From Halictus rubicundus (Eukaryota > Arthropoda > Insecta > Hymenoptera > Halictidae), in contig NW_027488786.1 in the NCBI RefSeq assembly GCF_050948215.1, positions 186,001 to 250,000 of the forward strand: 64,000 nucleotides of DNA. Reading direction: 5' to 3'. The notes under the pieces are model-generated. The model was not told the origin of the DNA. It worked only from the letters and a program-made list of their open reading frames with translations, and did no database searches. A program made the translations under genes and the position numbers. Below are positions 1-13,715 of this stretch, one piece after another. Position 1 is the stretch's first letter. Each line of letters begins with the position of its first letter.

Positions 1-98
1 CTATCCTATGCTCTATCCTATCCTATCGTGTATCCTATCCTCTATCCTATCCTATCCTCTATCCTATCCTATCCTCTATCCTATCCTATCCTCTATCG

Positions 99-368
99 TA
101 TCCTATCCTCTATCCTATCCTATCCTCTATCCTATCCTATCCTCTATCCTATCCTATCCTCTATCCTATCCTATCCTCTATCCTATCCTATCCTCTATCC
201 TATCCTATCCTCTATCCTATCCTATCCTCTATCCTATCCTATCCTCTATCCTATCCTATCCTCTATCCTATCCTATCCTCTATCCTATCCTATCCTCTAT
301 CCTATCCTATCCTCTATCCTATCCTATCCTCTATCCTATCCTATCCTCTATCCTATCCTATCCTCTAT
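99..368 (+). repeat. Perfect consensus run (270 bp)
   Basis: About 16 consecutive exact 17-bp monomers between a G at 98 and a C-to-A change at 369. Confidence 0.9.
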
Positions 369-717
369 ATTATCCTATCCTCTATCCTATCCTATCCTCT
401 ATCCTCTATCCTATCCTATCCTCTATCCTATCCTATCCTCTATCCTATCCTATCCTCTATACTATCCTATCCTCTATCCTATCCTATCCTCTATCCTATC
501 CTATGCTCTATCCTATCCTATCGTCTATACTATCCTCTATCCTATCCTATCATCTATCCTATCCTATCCTCTATCCTATCCTATAGTCTATCCTATCCTA
601 TCCTCTATCCTATCCTATCCTCTATCCTATCCTATCCTCTATCCTATCCAATCTTCTATCCTATCCTATCCTCTATCCTATCAAATCCCCTATCCTATCC
701 TCTATCCTATCCTATCC

Positions 718-745
718 TGCATAGTATCCAATCCTCTATCTTATC
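718..745 (+). repeat. D element (TGCATAG marker), copy 1
   Basis: Short marker made of TGCATAGTATCCAATCC followed by CTCTATCTTATC, in 17-mer register. Confidence 0.8.
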
Positions 746-1185
746 CTATCATCTATCCTCTATCCTATCCAATCCTCTATCCTATCCTATCCACTATCCT
801 ATCCTATCCTCTATCCTATCCTATTCTCTATCCTATCCTATCCTCTATCCTATCCTATCCTCTATCCTATCCTATCCTCTATCCTCTATCCGATCCTATC
901 CTCTATCCCATCCTATCCTCTATCCTATCCTATCCTCTATCCTATCCTATCCTCTATCCTATACTATCCTCTATCCTATCCTATCCTCTATCCTATCCTA
1001 TCGTCTATCCTATCGTCTATCCTATCCTCTATCCTATCCAATCCTCTATCCTATCCTATCCTCTATCCTATCATATCCTCTACCCTATAATATCCTCTAT
1101 CCTATCCTATCCTCTATCCAATCCTCTATCCTATCCTATCCTCTATCCTATCCTCTATCCTAGCCTATCCTCTATCCTATCCTAT

Positions 1186-1366
1186 CCAATCCCCTAACCT
1201 ATGCTCTATCCTATCCTACCCACTATAATATCGTATACTCTATCATATCCTATCCTCTATCCTATAATATCATCTATCCGTTCCTACTCTCTATCCTAAC
1301 CTATTCTCTATCCTATCCTCTATCCTATCCTCTTTCCTAAGCTATCATCTATCCTATCAAATCCCC
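1186..1366 (+). repeat. A element, subtype A1, copy 1
   Basis: Reference copy of a run of strongly mutated monomers, 181 bp from CCAATCCCCTAACC to TATCAAATCCCC. In 17-bp register it includes CACTATAATATCGTATA, CTCTATCATATCCTATC, CTCTATCCTATAATATC, ATCTATCCGTTCCTACT, CTCTATCCTAACCTATT, two 12-mers and CTCTTTCCTAAGCTATC. A1 is defined by CCCCTAACC at the left and CATATCC in the middle. The A2 copy follows at 781 bp. Confidence 0.9.
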
Positions 1367-1966
1367 TATCCTATCCTCTATCCTGTCGTATCCTCTATCC
1401 TATCCTATCGTCTATCCTATCCTCTATCCTATCCTATCATCTATCCTATCCTATCCTCTATCCTATCCTATCCTCTATCCTATCCTATCCTCTATCCTGT
1501 CGTATCCTCTATCCTATCCTATCTTCTATCCTATCCTATCCTCTATCCAATCAAATCCCCTATCCTATCCTCTATCCTATCCTATCGTCTATCCTATCCT
1601 ATCCTCTATCCTATCCTATCCTCTATCCTATCCTATCATCTATCCTATCATATCCTCTATCCTATACTATCCTCTATCCTATCCTATCCTCTATCCTATC
1701 CTATCCTCTATCGTATCCTATGCTCTATCCTATCCTATCCTATCCTCTATCCTATCCTATCCTATATCCTATCCTCTATCCTATCCTAACCTCTATCCTA
1801 TCCTATCGTCTATCCTATCCTCTATCCTATCCAATCCTCTATCCTATCCTATCCTCTATCCTATCATATCCTCTACCCTATAATATCCTCTATCCTATCC
1901 TATCCTCTATCCAAACCTCTATCCTATCCTATCCTCTATCCTAGCCTATCCTCTATCCTATCCTAT

Positions 1967-2147
1967 CCAATCACCTAACCTATGCTCTATCCTATCCTAC
2001 CCACTATAATATCGTATACTCTATCATATCCTATCCTCTATCCTATAATATCATCTATCCGTTCCTACTCTCTATCCTAACCTATTCTCTATCCTATCCT
2101 CTATCCTATCCTCTTTCCTAAGCTATCATCTATCCTATCAAATCCCC
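1967..2147 (+). repeat. A element, subtype A2, copy 2
   Basis: Full-length 181-bp copy. A2 has CACCTAACC instead of CCCCTAACC at the left and keeps the 3' tail with TCCTAAGCTATC. It lies 781 bp after the A1 at 1,186. Confidence 0.9.
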
Positions 2148-2613
2148 TATCCTATCCTCTATCCTGTCGTATCCTCTATCCTATCCTATCGTCTATCCTA
2201 TCCTCTATCCTATCCTATCCTATCCTCTATTCTATCCTATCCTCTATCCTATCCTATCCTCTATATTATCCTATCCTCTAACCTATCCTATCCTCTATCC
2301 TCTATCCTATCCTATCCTCTATCATATCCTATCCTCTATCCTATCCTATCCTCTATACTATCCTATCCTCTATCCTATCCTATCCTCTATCCTATCCTAT
2401 GCTCTATCCTATCCTATCGTCTATCCTATCCTCTATCCTATCCTATCATCTATCCTATCCTATCCTCTATCCTATCCTATAGTCTATCCTATCCTATCCT
2501 CTATCCTATCCTATCCTCTATCCTATCCTATCCTCTATCCTATCCAATCTTCTATCCTATCCTATCCTCTATCCTATCAAATCCCCTATCCTATCCTCTA
2601 TCCTATCCTATCC

Positions 2614-2641
2614 TGCATAGTATCCAATCCTCTATCTTATC
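2614..2641 (+). repeat. D element, copy 2
   Basis: Same TGCATAG marker, 451 bp before an A3 element. Confidence 0.8.
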
Positions 2642-3064
2642 CTATCATCTATCCTCTATCCTATCCAATCCTCTATCCTATCCTATCCACTATCCTATCC
2701 TATCCTCTATCCTATCCTATTCTCTATCCTATCCTATCCTCTATCCTATCCTATCCTCTATCCTATCCTATCCTCTATCCTCTATCCGATCCTATCCTCT
2801 ATCCCATCCTATCTTCTATCCTATCCTATCCTCTATCCTATCCTATCCTCTATCCTAACCTATCCTCTATCCTATCCTATCCTCTATCCTATCGTCTATC
2901 CTATCCTCTATCCTTACCAATCCTCTATCCTATCCTATCCTCTATCCTATCATATCCTCTACCCTATAATATCCTCTATCCTATCCTATCCTCTATCCAA
3001 TCCTCTATCCTATCCTATCCTCTATCCTATCCTCTATCCTAGCCTATCCTCTATCCTATCCTAT

Positions 3065-3245
3065 CCAATCCCCTAACCTATGCTCTATCCTATCCTACCC
3101 ACTATAATATCGTATACTCTATCATGTCCTATCCTCTATCCTATAATATCATCTATCCGTTCCTACTCTCTATCCTAACCTATTCTCTATCCTATCCTCG
3201 ATCCTATCCTCTTTCCTAAGCTATCATCTATCCTATCAAATCCCC
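3065..3245 (+). repeat. A element, subtype A3, copy 3
   Basis: Full-length copy with CCCCTAACC and the A3-specific CATGTCC in place of CATATCC. It carries a private CTCGATCC change near 3,198. A4 follows at 730 bp. Confidence 0.9.
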
Positions 3246-3794
3246 TATCCTATCCTCTATCCTGTCGTATCCTCTATCCTATCCTATCGTCTATCCTATC
3301 CTCTATCCTATCCTATCATCTATCCTATCCTATCCTCTATCCTATGCTATCCTCTATCCTATCCTATCCTCTATCCTGTCGTATCCTCTATCCTATCCTA
3401 TCTTCTATCCTATCCTATCCTCTATCCTATCCTATCATCTATCCTATCATATCCTCTATCCTATCCTATCCTCTATCCTATCCTATCCTCTATCCTATCC
3501 TATCCTCTATCGTATCCTATGCTCTATTCTATCCTATCCTATCCTCTATCCTATCCTATCCTCTATCCTATCCTATCCTCTATCCTATCCTCTATCCTAT
3601 CCTAACCTCTATCCTATCCTATCGTCTATCCTATCGTCTATCCTATCCTCTATCCTATCCAATCCTCTATCCTATCCTATCCTCTATCCTATCATATCCT
3701 CTACCCTATAATATCCTCTATCCTATCCTATCCTCTATCCAAACCTCTATCCTATCCTATCCTCGATCCTAGCCTATCCTCTATCCTATCCTAT

Positions 3795-3946
3795 CCAATC
3801 ACCTAACCTATGCTCTATCCTATCCTACCCACTATAATATCGTATACTCTATCATATCCTATCCTCTATCCTATAATATCATCTATCCGTTCCTACTCTC
3901 TATCCTAACCTATTCTCTATCCTATCCCCTATCCTATCCTCTTTCC
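3795..3946 (+). repeat. A element, subtype A4 (3'-truncated), copy 4
   Basis: A4 has CACCTAACC at the left, a TATCCCCTATCC step, and stops at CTTTCC. It then runs into ordinary monomers and lacks the AAGCTATC and CAAATCCCC tail. It is preceded by the A4 marker CTCGATCCTAGCC. Confidence 0.9.
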
Positions 3947-4470
3947 TATCCTATCGTCTATCCTATCCTATCCTCTATCCTATCCTATCCTCTATCCTAT
4001 CCTATCATCTATCCTATCATATCCTCTATCCTATCCTATCCTCTATCCAATCCTATCCTCTATCCTATCCTATCCTCTATCCTATCCTATCCTCTATCCT
4101 ATCCTATCCTCTATCCTATCCTATCCTCTATCCTATCCTATCCTCTATCCTATCCTATCCTCTATCCTCTATCCTCTATCCTATCCTATCCTCTATCCTA
4201 TCCTCTATCCTATCCTATCGTCTATACTATCCTATCCTCTATCCTATCCTATCCTCTATCCTATCCTATGCTCTATCCTATCCTATCGTCTATCCTATCC
4301 TCTATCCTATCCTATCCTCTATCCTATCCTATCCTCTATCCTATCCTATCCTCTATCGTATCCTATCCTCTATCCTATCCTATCCTATCCTCTATCCCAT
4401 CCTATCCTCTATCCTATCCTCTATCCTATCCTATCGTCTATCCTATCGTCTATCCTATCCTCTATCCTAT

Positions 4471-4605
4471 CCACTATCATACCCTATCATCTATCCTATC
4501 AAATCCCCTATCCTATCCTCTATCCTATCGTGTCCTCTACCCTATCCTATCTTCTATCCTATCCTATCCTCTATCCTATCAAATCCCCTATCCTATCCTG
4601 TATCC
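4471..4605 (+). repeat. C element, copy 1
   Basis: About 135 bp of mutated monomers from CCACTATCATACCC through ATCGTGTCCTCTACC to CCTGTATCC. Two TATCAAATCCCC steps lie inside. All ten copies share these markers. Confidence 0.85.
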
Positions 4606-5931
4606 TATCCTATCCTCTATCCTATCCTATCCTCTATCCTATCCTATCCTCTATCCAATCCTATCCTATATCCTATCCTATCCTCTATATTATCCTATCC
4701 TCTATCCTATCCTATCCTCTATCCTATCAAATCCCCTATCCTATCCTGTATCCTATCCTATCCTCTATCCTATCCTATCCTCTATCCAATCCTATCCTAT
4801 ATCCTATCCTATCCTCTATCCTATACTATCCTCTATCCTATCCTATCCTCTATCCTATCCTATCCTCTATCCTACCCTATCCTCTATCCTATCCTATCCT
4901 CTATATTATCCTATCCTCTATCCTATCCTATCCTCTATCCTCTATCCTATCCTATCCTCTATCCTATCCTATCCTCTATCCTATCCTATCCTCTATAATA
5001 TCCTATCCTCTATCCTATCCTATCCTCTATCCTATCCTATGCTCTATCCTATCCTATCGTCTATCCTATCCTCTATCCTATCCTATCATCTATCCTATCC
5101 TATCCTCTATCCTATCCTATAGTCTATCCTATCCTATCCTCTATCCTATCCTATCCCCTATCCTATCCTATCCTCTATCCTATCCTATCCTCTATCCTAT
5201 CCAATCTTCTATCCTATTCTATCCTCTATCCTATCAAATCCCCTATCCTATCCTCTATCCTATCCTATCCTGTATCCTATCCAATCCTCTATCTTATCCT
5301 ATCAGCTATCCTCTATCCTATCCATCCTCTATCCTATCCTATCCACTATCCTATCGTATCCTCTATCCTATCCTATTCTCTATCCTATCCTACCCTCTAT
5401 CCTATCCTATCCTCTATCCTATCCTATCCTCTATCCTACCCTATCCTCTATCCTATCCTATCCTCTATATTATCCTATCCTCTATCCTATCCTATCCTCT
5501 ATCCTCTATCCGATCCTATCCTCTATCCCATCCTATCCTCTATCCTATCCTATTCTCTATCCTATCCTATCCTCTATCCTATCCTATCCTCTATCCTATC
5601 CTATCCTCTATCCTATCCTATCCTCTATCCTATCCTATCGTCTATCCTATCGTCTATCCTATCGTCTATCCTATCCTATCCACTATCCTATCATATCCTC
5701 TATCCTATAATATCCTCTATCCTATCCTATCCTGTATCCTATCCTATCGTCTATCCTATCGTCTATCCTATCCTCTATCCTATCCAATCCTCTATCCTAT
5801 CCTATCCTCTATCCTATCATATCCTCTACCCTATAATATCCTCTATCCTATCCTATCCTCTATCCAATCCTCTATCCTATCCTATCCTCTATCCTATCCT
5901 CTATCCTAGCCTATCCTCTATCCTATCCTAT

Positions 5932-6112
5932 CCAATCCCCTAACCTATGCTCTATCCTATCCTACCCACTATAATATCGTATACTCTATCATATCCTATC
6001 CTCTATCCTATAATATCATCTATCCGTTCCTACTCTCTATCCTAACCTATTCTCTATCCTATCCTCTATCCTATCCTCTTTCCTAAGCTATCATCTATCC
6101 TATCAAATCCCC
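5932..6112 (+). repeat. A element, subtype A1, copy 5
   Basis: Full-length A1 with CCCCTAACC and CATATCC. It lies 4,746 bp after copy 1 and recurs exactly 3,568 bp later as copy 8. Confidence 0.9.
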
Positions 6113-6712
6113 TATCCTATCCTCTATCCTGTCGTATCCTCTATCCTATCCTATCGTCTATCCTATCCTCTATCCTATCCTATCATCTATCCTATCCTAT
6201 CCTCTATCCTATCCTATCCTCTATCCTATCCTATCCTCTATCCTGTCGTATCCTCTATCCTATCCTATCTTCTATCCTATCCTATCCTCTATCCAATCAA
6301 ATCCCCTATCCTATCCTCTATCCTATCCTATCGTCTATCCTATCCTATCCTCTATCCTATCCTATCCTCTATCCTATCCTATCATCTATCCTATCATATC
6401 CTCTATCCTATACTATCCTCTATCCTATCCTATCCTCTATCCTATCCTATCCTCTATCGTATCCTATGCTCTATCCTATCCTATCCTATCCTCTATCCTA
6501 TCCTATCCTATATCCTATCCTCTATCCTATCCTAACCTCTATCCTATCCTATCGTCTATCCTATCCTCTATCCTATCCAATCCTCTATCCTATCCTATCC
6601 TCTATCCTATCATATCCTCTACCCTATAATATCCTCTATCCTATCCTATCCTCTATCCAAACCTCTATCCTATCCTATCCTCTATCCTAGCCTATCCTCT
6701 ATCCTATCCTAT

Positions 6713-6893
6713 CCAATCACCTAACCTATGCTCTATCCTATCCTACCCACTATAATATCGTATACTCTATCATATCCTATCCTCTATCCTATAATATCAT
6801 CTATCCGTTCCTACTCTCTATCCTAACCTATTTTCTATCCTATCCTCTATCCTATCCTCTTTCCTAAGCTATCATCTATCCTATCAAATCCCC
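6713..6893 (+). repeat. A element, subtype A2, copy 6
   Basis: Full-length A2 with a private change, CCTATTTTC instead of CCTATTCTC. The copy at 10,281 shares it. A duplication junction lies at its right end: it runs straight into the CTATGCTATCC segment, skipping the A3 element expected next. Confidence 0.9.
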
Positions 6894-7345
6894 TATCCTA
6901 TCCTCTATCCTATGCTATCCTCTATCCTATCCTATCCTCTATCCTGTCGTATCCTCTATCCTATCCTATCTTCTATCCTATCCTATCCTCTATCCTATCC
7001 TATCATCTATCCTATCATATCCTCTATCCTATCCTATCCTCTATCCTATCCTATCCTCTATCCTATCCTATCCTCTATCGTATCCTATGCTCTATTCTAT
7101 CCTATCCTATCCTCTATCCTATCCTATCCTCTATCCTATCCTCTATCCTATCCTAACCTCTATCCTATCCTATCGTCTATCCTATCGTCTATCCTATCCT
7201 CTATCCTATCCAATCCTCTATCCTATCCTATCCTCTATCCTATCATATCCTCTACCCTATAATATCCTCTATCCTATCCTATCCTCTATCCAAACCTCTA
7301 TCCTATCCTATCCTCGATCCTAGCCTATCCTCTATCCTATCCTAT

Positions 7346-7497
7346 CCAATCACCTAACCTATGCTCTATCCTATCCTACCCACTATAATATCGTATACTC
7401 TATCATATCCTATCCTCTATCCTATAATATCATCTATCCGTTCCTACTCTCTATCCTAACCTATTCTCTATCCTATCCCCTATCCTATCCTCTTTCC
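7346..7497 (+). repeat. A element, subtype A4, copy 7
   Basis: Truncated A4 form ending at CTTTCC. It lies only 633 bp after an A2, because the A3 step is missing in this cassette. Confidence 0.9.
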
Positions 7498-8021
7498 TAT
7501 CCTATCGTCTATCCTATCCTATCCTCTATCCTATCCTATCCTCTATCCTATCCTATCATCTATCCTATCATATCCTCTATCCTATCCTATCCTCTATCCA
7601 ATCCTATCCTCTATCCTATCCTATCCTCTATCCTATCCTATCCTCTATCCTATCCTATCCTCTATCCTATCCTATCCTCTATCCTATCCTATCCTCTATC
7701 CTATCCTATCCTCTATCCTCTATCCTCTATCCTATCCTATCCTCTATCCTATCCTCTATCCTATCCTATCGTCTATACTATCCTATCCTCTATCCTATCC
7801 TATCCTCTATCCTATCCTATGCTCTATCCTATCCTATCGTCTATCCTATCCTCTATCCTATCCTATCCTCTATCCTATCCTATCCTCTATCCTATCCTAT
7901 CCTCTATCGTATCCTATCCTCTATCCTATCCTATCCTATCCTCTATCCCATCCTATCCTCTATCCTATCCTCTATCCTATCCTATCGTCTATCCTATCGT
8001 CTATCCTATCCTCTATCCTAT

Positions 8022-8156
8022 CCACTATCATACCCTATCATCTATCCTATCAAATCCCCTATCCTATCCTCTATCCTATCGTGTCCTCTACCCTATCCTA
8101 TCTTCTATCCTATCCTATCCTCTATCCTATCAAATCCCCTATCCTATCCTGTATCC
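8022..8156 (+). repeat. C element, copy 2
   Basis: Same markers, 3,551 bp after copy 1. That is one 17-bp monomer short of the 3,568-bp period, so a monomer was lost or gained on each side. Confidence 0.85.
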
Positions 8157-9499
8157 TATCCTATCCTCTATCCTATCCTATCCTCTATCCTATCCTATCC
8201 TCTATCCAATCCTATCCTATATCCTATCCTATCCTCTATATTATCCTATCCTCTATCCTATCCTATCCTCTATCCTATCAAATCCCCTATCCTATCCTGT
8301 ATCCTATCCTATCCTCTATCCTATCCTATCCTCTATCCTATCCTATCCTCTATCCAATCCTATCCTATATCCTATCCTATCCTCTATCCTATACTATCCT
8401 CTATCCTATCCTATCCTCTATCCTATCCTATCCTCTATCCTACCCTATCCTCTATCCTATCCTATCCTCTATATTATCCTATCCTCTATCCTATCCTATC
8501 CTCTATCCTCTATCCTATCCTATCCTCTATCCTATCCTATCCTCTATCCTATCCTATCCTCTATAATATCCTATCCTCTATCCTATCCTATCCTCTATCC
8601 TATCCTATGCTCTATCCTATCCTATCGTCTATCCTATCCTCTATCCTATCCTATCATCTATCCTATCCTATCCTCTATCCTATCCTATAGTCTATCCTAT
8701 CCTATCCTCTATCCTATCCTATCCCCTATCCTATCCTATCCTCTATCCTATCCTATCCTCTATCCTATCCAATCTTCTATCCTATTCTATCCTCTATCCT
8801 ATCAAATCCCCTATCCTATCCTCTATCCTATCCTATCCTGTATCCTATCCAATCCTCTATCTTATCCTATCAGCTATCCTCTATCCTATCCATCCTCTAT
8901 CCTATCCTATCCACTATCCTATCGTATCCTCTATCCTATCCTATTCTCTATCCTATCCTACCCTCTATCCTATCCTATCCTCTATCCTATCCTATCCTCT
9001 ATCCTACCCTATCCTCTATCCTATCCTATCCTCTATATTATCCTATCCTCTATCCTATCCTATCCTCTATCCTCTATCCGATCCTATCCTCTATCCCATC
9101 CTATCCTCTATCCTATCCTATTCTCTATCCTATCCTATCCTCTATCCTATCCTATCCTCTATCCTATCCTATCCTCTATCCTATCCTATCCTCTATCCTA
9201 TCCTATCGTCTATCCTATCGTCTATCCTATCGTCTATCCTATCCTATCCACTATCCTATCATATCCTCTATCCTATAATATCCTCTATCCTATCCTATCC
9301 TGTATCCTATCCTATCGTCTATCCTATCGTCTATCCTATCCTCTATCCTATCCAATCCTCTATCCTATCCTATCCTCTATCCTATCATATCCTCTACCCT
9401 ATAATATCCTCTATCCTATCCTATCCTCTATCCAATCCTCTATCCTATCCTATCCTCTATCCTATCCTCTATCCTAGCCTATCCTCTATCCTATCCTAT

Positions 9500-9680
9500 C
9501 CAATCCCCTAACCTATGCTCTATCCTATCCTACCCACTATAATATCGTATACTCTATCATATCCTATCCTCTATCCTATAATATCATCTATCCGTTCCTA
9601 CTCTCTATCCTAACCTATTCTCTATCCTATCCTCTATCCTATCCTCTTTCCTAAGCTATCATCTATCCTATCAAATCCCC
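9500..9680 (+). repeat. A element, subtype A1, copy 8
   Basis: Full-length A1, 3,568 bp after copy 5. Confidence 0.9.
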
Positions 9681-10280
9681 TATCCTATCCTCTATCCTGT
9701 CGTATCCTCTATCCTATCCTATCGTCTATCCTATCCTCTATCCTATCCTATCATCTATCCTATCCTATCCTCTATCCTATCCTATCCTCTATCCTATCCT
9801 ATCCTCTATCCTGTCGTATCCTCTATCCTATCCTATCTTCTATCCTATCCTATCCTCTATCCAATCAAATCCCCTATCCTATCCTCTATCCTATCCTATC
9901 GTCTATCCTATCCTATCCTCTATCCTATCCTATCCTCTATCCTATCCTATCATCTATCCTATCATATCCTCTATCCTATACTATCCTCTATCCTATCCTA
10001 TCCTCTATCCTATCCTATCCTCTATCGTATCCTATGCTCTATCCTATCCTATCCTATCCTCTATCCTATCCTATCCTATATCCTATCCTCTATCCTATCC
10101 TAACCTCTATCCTATCCTATCGTCTATCCTATCCTCTATCCTATCCAATCCTCTATCCTATCCTATCCTCTATCCTATCATATCCTCTACCCTATAATAT
10201 CCTCTATCCTATCCTATCCTCTATCCAAACCTCTATCCTATCCTATCCTCTATCCTAGCCTATCCTCTATCCTATCCTAT

Positions 10281-10461
10281 CCAATCACCTAACCTATGCT
10301 CTATCCTATCCTACCCACTATAATATCGTATACTCTATCATATCCTATCCTCTATCCTATAATATCATCTATCCGTTCCTACTCTCTATCCTAACCTATT
10401 TTCTATCCTATCCTCTATCCTATCCTCTTTCCTAAGCTATCATCTATCCTATCAAATCCCC
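10281..10461 (+). repeat. A element, subtype A2, copy 9
   Basis: Full-length A2 sharing the private CCTATTTTC change with copy 6. Its right end coincides with the end of the 3,568-bp duplication and is followed by a different segment, CTATCCAATCTTC. Confidence 0.9.
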
Positions 10462-10534
10462 TATCCAATCTTCTATCCTATCCTATCCTCTATCCTATCA
10501 AATCCCCTATCCTATCCTCTATCCTATCCTATCC

Positions 10535-10562
10535 TGCATAGTATCCAATCCTCTATCTTATC
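10535..10562 (+). repeat. D element, copy 3
   Basis: Same marker just right of the 3,568-bp duplication and 325 bp before an A3. It starts a partly deleted version of the 2.6-3.1 kb segment. Confidence 0.8.
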
Positions 10563-10859
10563 CTATCATCTATCCTCTATCCTATCCAATCCTCTATCCT
10601 ATCCTATCCACTATCCTATCCTATCCTCTATCCTATCCTATTCTCTATCCTATCCTATCCTCTATCCTATCCTATCCTCTATCCTATCCTATCCTCTATC
10701 CTCTATCCGATCCTATCCTCTATCCCATCCTATCTTCTATCCTATCCTATCCTCTATCCTATCCTATCCTCTATCCTAACCTATCCTCTATCCAATCCTC
10801 TATCCTATCCTATCCTCTATCCTATCCTCTATCCTAGCCTATCCTCTATCCTATCCTAT

Positions 10860-11040
10860 CCAATCCCCTAACCTATGCTCTATCCTATCCTACCCACTAT
10901 AATATCGTATACTCTATCATGTCCTATCCTCTATCCTATAATATCATCTATCCGTTCCTACTCTCTATCCTAACCTATTCTCTATCCTATCCTCTATCCT
11001 ATCCTCTTTCCTAAGCTATCATCTATCCTATCAAATCCCC
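10860..11040 (+). repeat. A element, subtype A3, copy 10
   Basis: Full-length A3 with the CATGTCC marker, 579 bp after the A2. This is the shortest A2-to-A3 spacing seen. Confidence 0.9.
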
Positions 11041-11572
11041 TATCCTATCCTCTATCCTGTCGTATCCTCTATCCTATCCTATCGTCTATCCTATCCTCTA
11101 TCCTATCCTATCATCTATCCTATCCTATCCTCTATCCTATGCTATCCTCTATCCTATCCTATCCTCTATCCTGTCGTATCCTCTATCCTATCCTATCTTC
11201 TATCCTATCCTATCCTCTATCCTATCCTATCATCTATCCTATCATATCCTCTATCCTATCCTATCCTCTATCCTATCCTATCCTCTATCCTATCCTATCC
11301 TCTATCGTATCCTATGCTCTATTCTATCCTATCCTATCCTCTATCCTATCCTATCCTCTATCCTATCCTCTATCCTATCCTAACCTCTATCCTATCCTAT
11401 CGTCTATCCTATCGTCTATCCTATCCTCTATCCTATCCAATCCTCTATCCTATCCTATCCTCTATCCTATCATATCCTCTACCCTATAATATCCTCTATC
11501 CTATCCTATCCTCTATCCAAACCTCTATCCTATCCTATCCTCGATCCTAGCCTATCCTCTATCCTATCCTGT

Positions 11573-11724
11573 CCAATCACCTAACCTATGCTCTATCCTA
11601 TCCTACCCACTATAATATCGTATACTCTATCATATCCTATCCTCTATCCTATAATATCATCTATCCGTTCCTACTCTCTATCCTAACCTATTCTCTATCC
11701 TATCCCCTATCCTATCCTCTTTCC
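11573..11724 (+). repeat. A element, subtype A4, copy 11
   Basis: Truncated A4, 713 bp after the A3, with a private CTGTCCAATC at its left edge. Confidence 0.9.
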
Positions 11725-13715
11725 TATCCTATCGTCTATCCTATCCTCTATCCTATCCTATCATCTATCCTATCCTATCCTCTATCCTATCCTATCCTCT
11801 ATCCTATCCTATCCTCTATCCTATCCTATCCTCTATCCTATCCAATCTTCTATCCTATTCTATCCACTATCCTATCAAATCCCCTATCCTATCCTCTATC
11901 CTATCCTATCCTGTATCCTATCCAATCCTCTATCTTATCCTATCAGCTATCCTCTATCCTATCCATCCTCTATCCTATCCTATCCACTATCCTATCCTAT
12001 CCTCTATCCTATCCTATCCTCTATCCTATCCTATCCTCTATCCTATACTATCCTCTATCCTATCCTATCCTCTATACTATCCTATCCTCTATCCTATCCT
12101 ATCCTCTATCCTGTCCTATGCTCTATCCTATCCTATCGTCTATCCTATCCTCTATCCTATCCTATCATCTATCCTATCCTATCCTCTATCCTATCAAATC
12201 CCCTATCCTATCCTCTATCCTATCCTATCCTGTATCCTATCCAATCCTCTATCTTATCCTATCATCTATCCTCTATCCTATCCAATCTTCTATCCTATCC
12301 TATCCACTATCCTATCCTATCCTCTATCCTATCCTATCCTCTATCCTATCCTATCCTCTATCCTATCCTATCCTCTATCCTATCCTATCCTCTATCCTAC
12401 ACTATCCTCTATCGTATCCTATCCTCTATATTATCCTATCCTCTATCCTATCCTATCCTCTATCCTCTATCCTCTATCCGATCCTATCCTCTATCCCATC
12501 CTATCCTCTATCCTATCATATCCTCTATCCTATAATATCCTCTATCCTATCCTATCCTGTATCCAATCCTCTATCCTATCCTATCCTCTATCCTATCCTA
12601 TCCTCTATCCTATCCTATCTTCTATACTATTCTATCCTCTATCCTATCAAATCCCCTATCCTATCCTCTATCCTATCCTATCCGGTATCCTATCCAATCC
12701 TCTATCCTATCCTATCCTCTATACTATCCTATCCTCTATCCTATCCTATCCTCTATCCTATCCTATGCTCTATCCTATCCTATCGTCTATCCTATCCTCT
12801 ATCCTATCCTATCATCTATCCTATCCTATCCTCTATCCTATCCTATAGTCTATCCTATCCTATCCTCTATCCTATCCTATCCTCTATCCTATCCTATCCT
12901 CTATCCTATCCAATCTTCTATCCCATACTATCCTCTATCCTATCAAATCCCCTATCCTATCCTCTATCCTATCCTATCCTGTATCCTATCCAATCCTCTA
13001 TCTTATCCTCTCATCTATCCTCTATCCTATCCAATCCTCTATCCTATCCTATCCACTATCCTATCCTATCCTCTATCCTATCCTATTCTCTATCCTATCC
13101 TATCCTCTATCCTATCCTATCCTCTATCCTATCCGATCCTCTATCCTCTATCCGATCCTATCCTCTATCCCATCCTATCCTCTATCCTATCCTATCCTCT
13201 ATCCTATCCTATCCTCTATCCTATCCTATCCTCTATCCTATCCTATCCTCTATCCTATCCTATCCTCTATCCTATCCTATCGTCTATCCTATCGTCTATC
13301 CTATCCTCTATCCTATCCAATACTCTATCCTATCCTATCCTCTATCCTATCATATCCTCTATCCTATAATATCCTCTATCCTATCCTATCCTCTATACTA
13401 TCCTATCCTCTATCCTATCCTATCCTCTATCCTATCCTATGCTCTATCCTATCCTATCGTCTATCCTATCCTCTATCCTATCCTATCATCTATCCTATCC
13501 TATCCTCTATCCTATCCTATAGTCTATCCTATCCTATCCTCTATCCTATCCTATAGTCTATCCTATCCTATCCTCTATCCTATCCTATCCTCTATCCTAT
13601 CCTATCCTCTATCCTATCCAATCTTCTATCCTATCCTATCCTCTATCCTATCAAATCCCCTATCCTATCCTCTATCCTATCCTATGCTCTATCCTATCCT
13701 ATCGTGTATCCTATG

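Larger units (their letters stand above)
3326..10461 (+). repeat. Tandem duplication, 2 copies of 3,568 bp
   Basis: The copies are about 3,326-6,893 and 6,894-10,461. A1 (5,932/9,500) and A2 (6,713/10,281) pairs are both 3,568 bp apart, and both A2 copies share a private CCTATTTTC. Part of the interval (C elements at 4,471/8,022) is offset by 3,551 bp, so one 17-bp monomer was lost on one side and regained on the other. The internal junction is at about 6,893, where an A2 is fused to sequence normally found downstream of A3. Confidence 0.88.

Noticed and set aside
1200..1270. TATAAT/TATA-box-like sequence in A elements (ACTATAATATCG)
   Set aside because: It is two point changes in an ordinary monomer, repeated in every A copy. 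No start site, initiator or gene lies downstream.
1186..1366. A element as an inserted transposon or foreign fragment
   Set aside because: It aligns without gaps to the 17-mer register apart from 12-mer units. There are no terminal repeats or target duplications, so it is decayed satellite.
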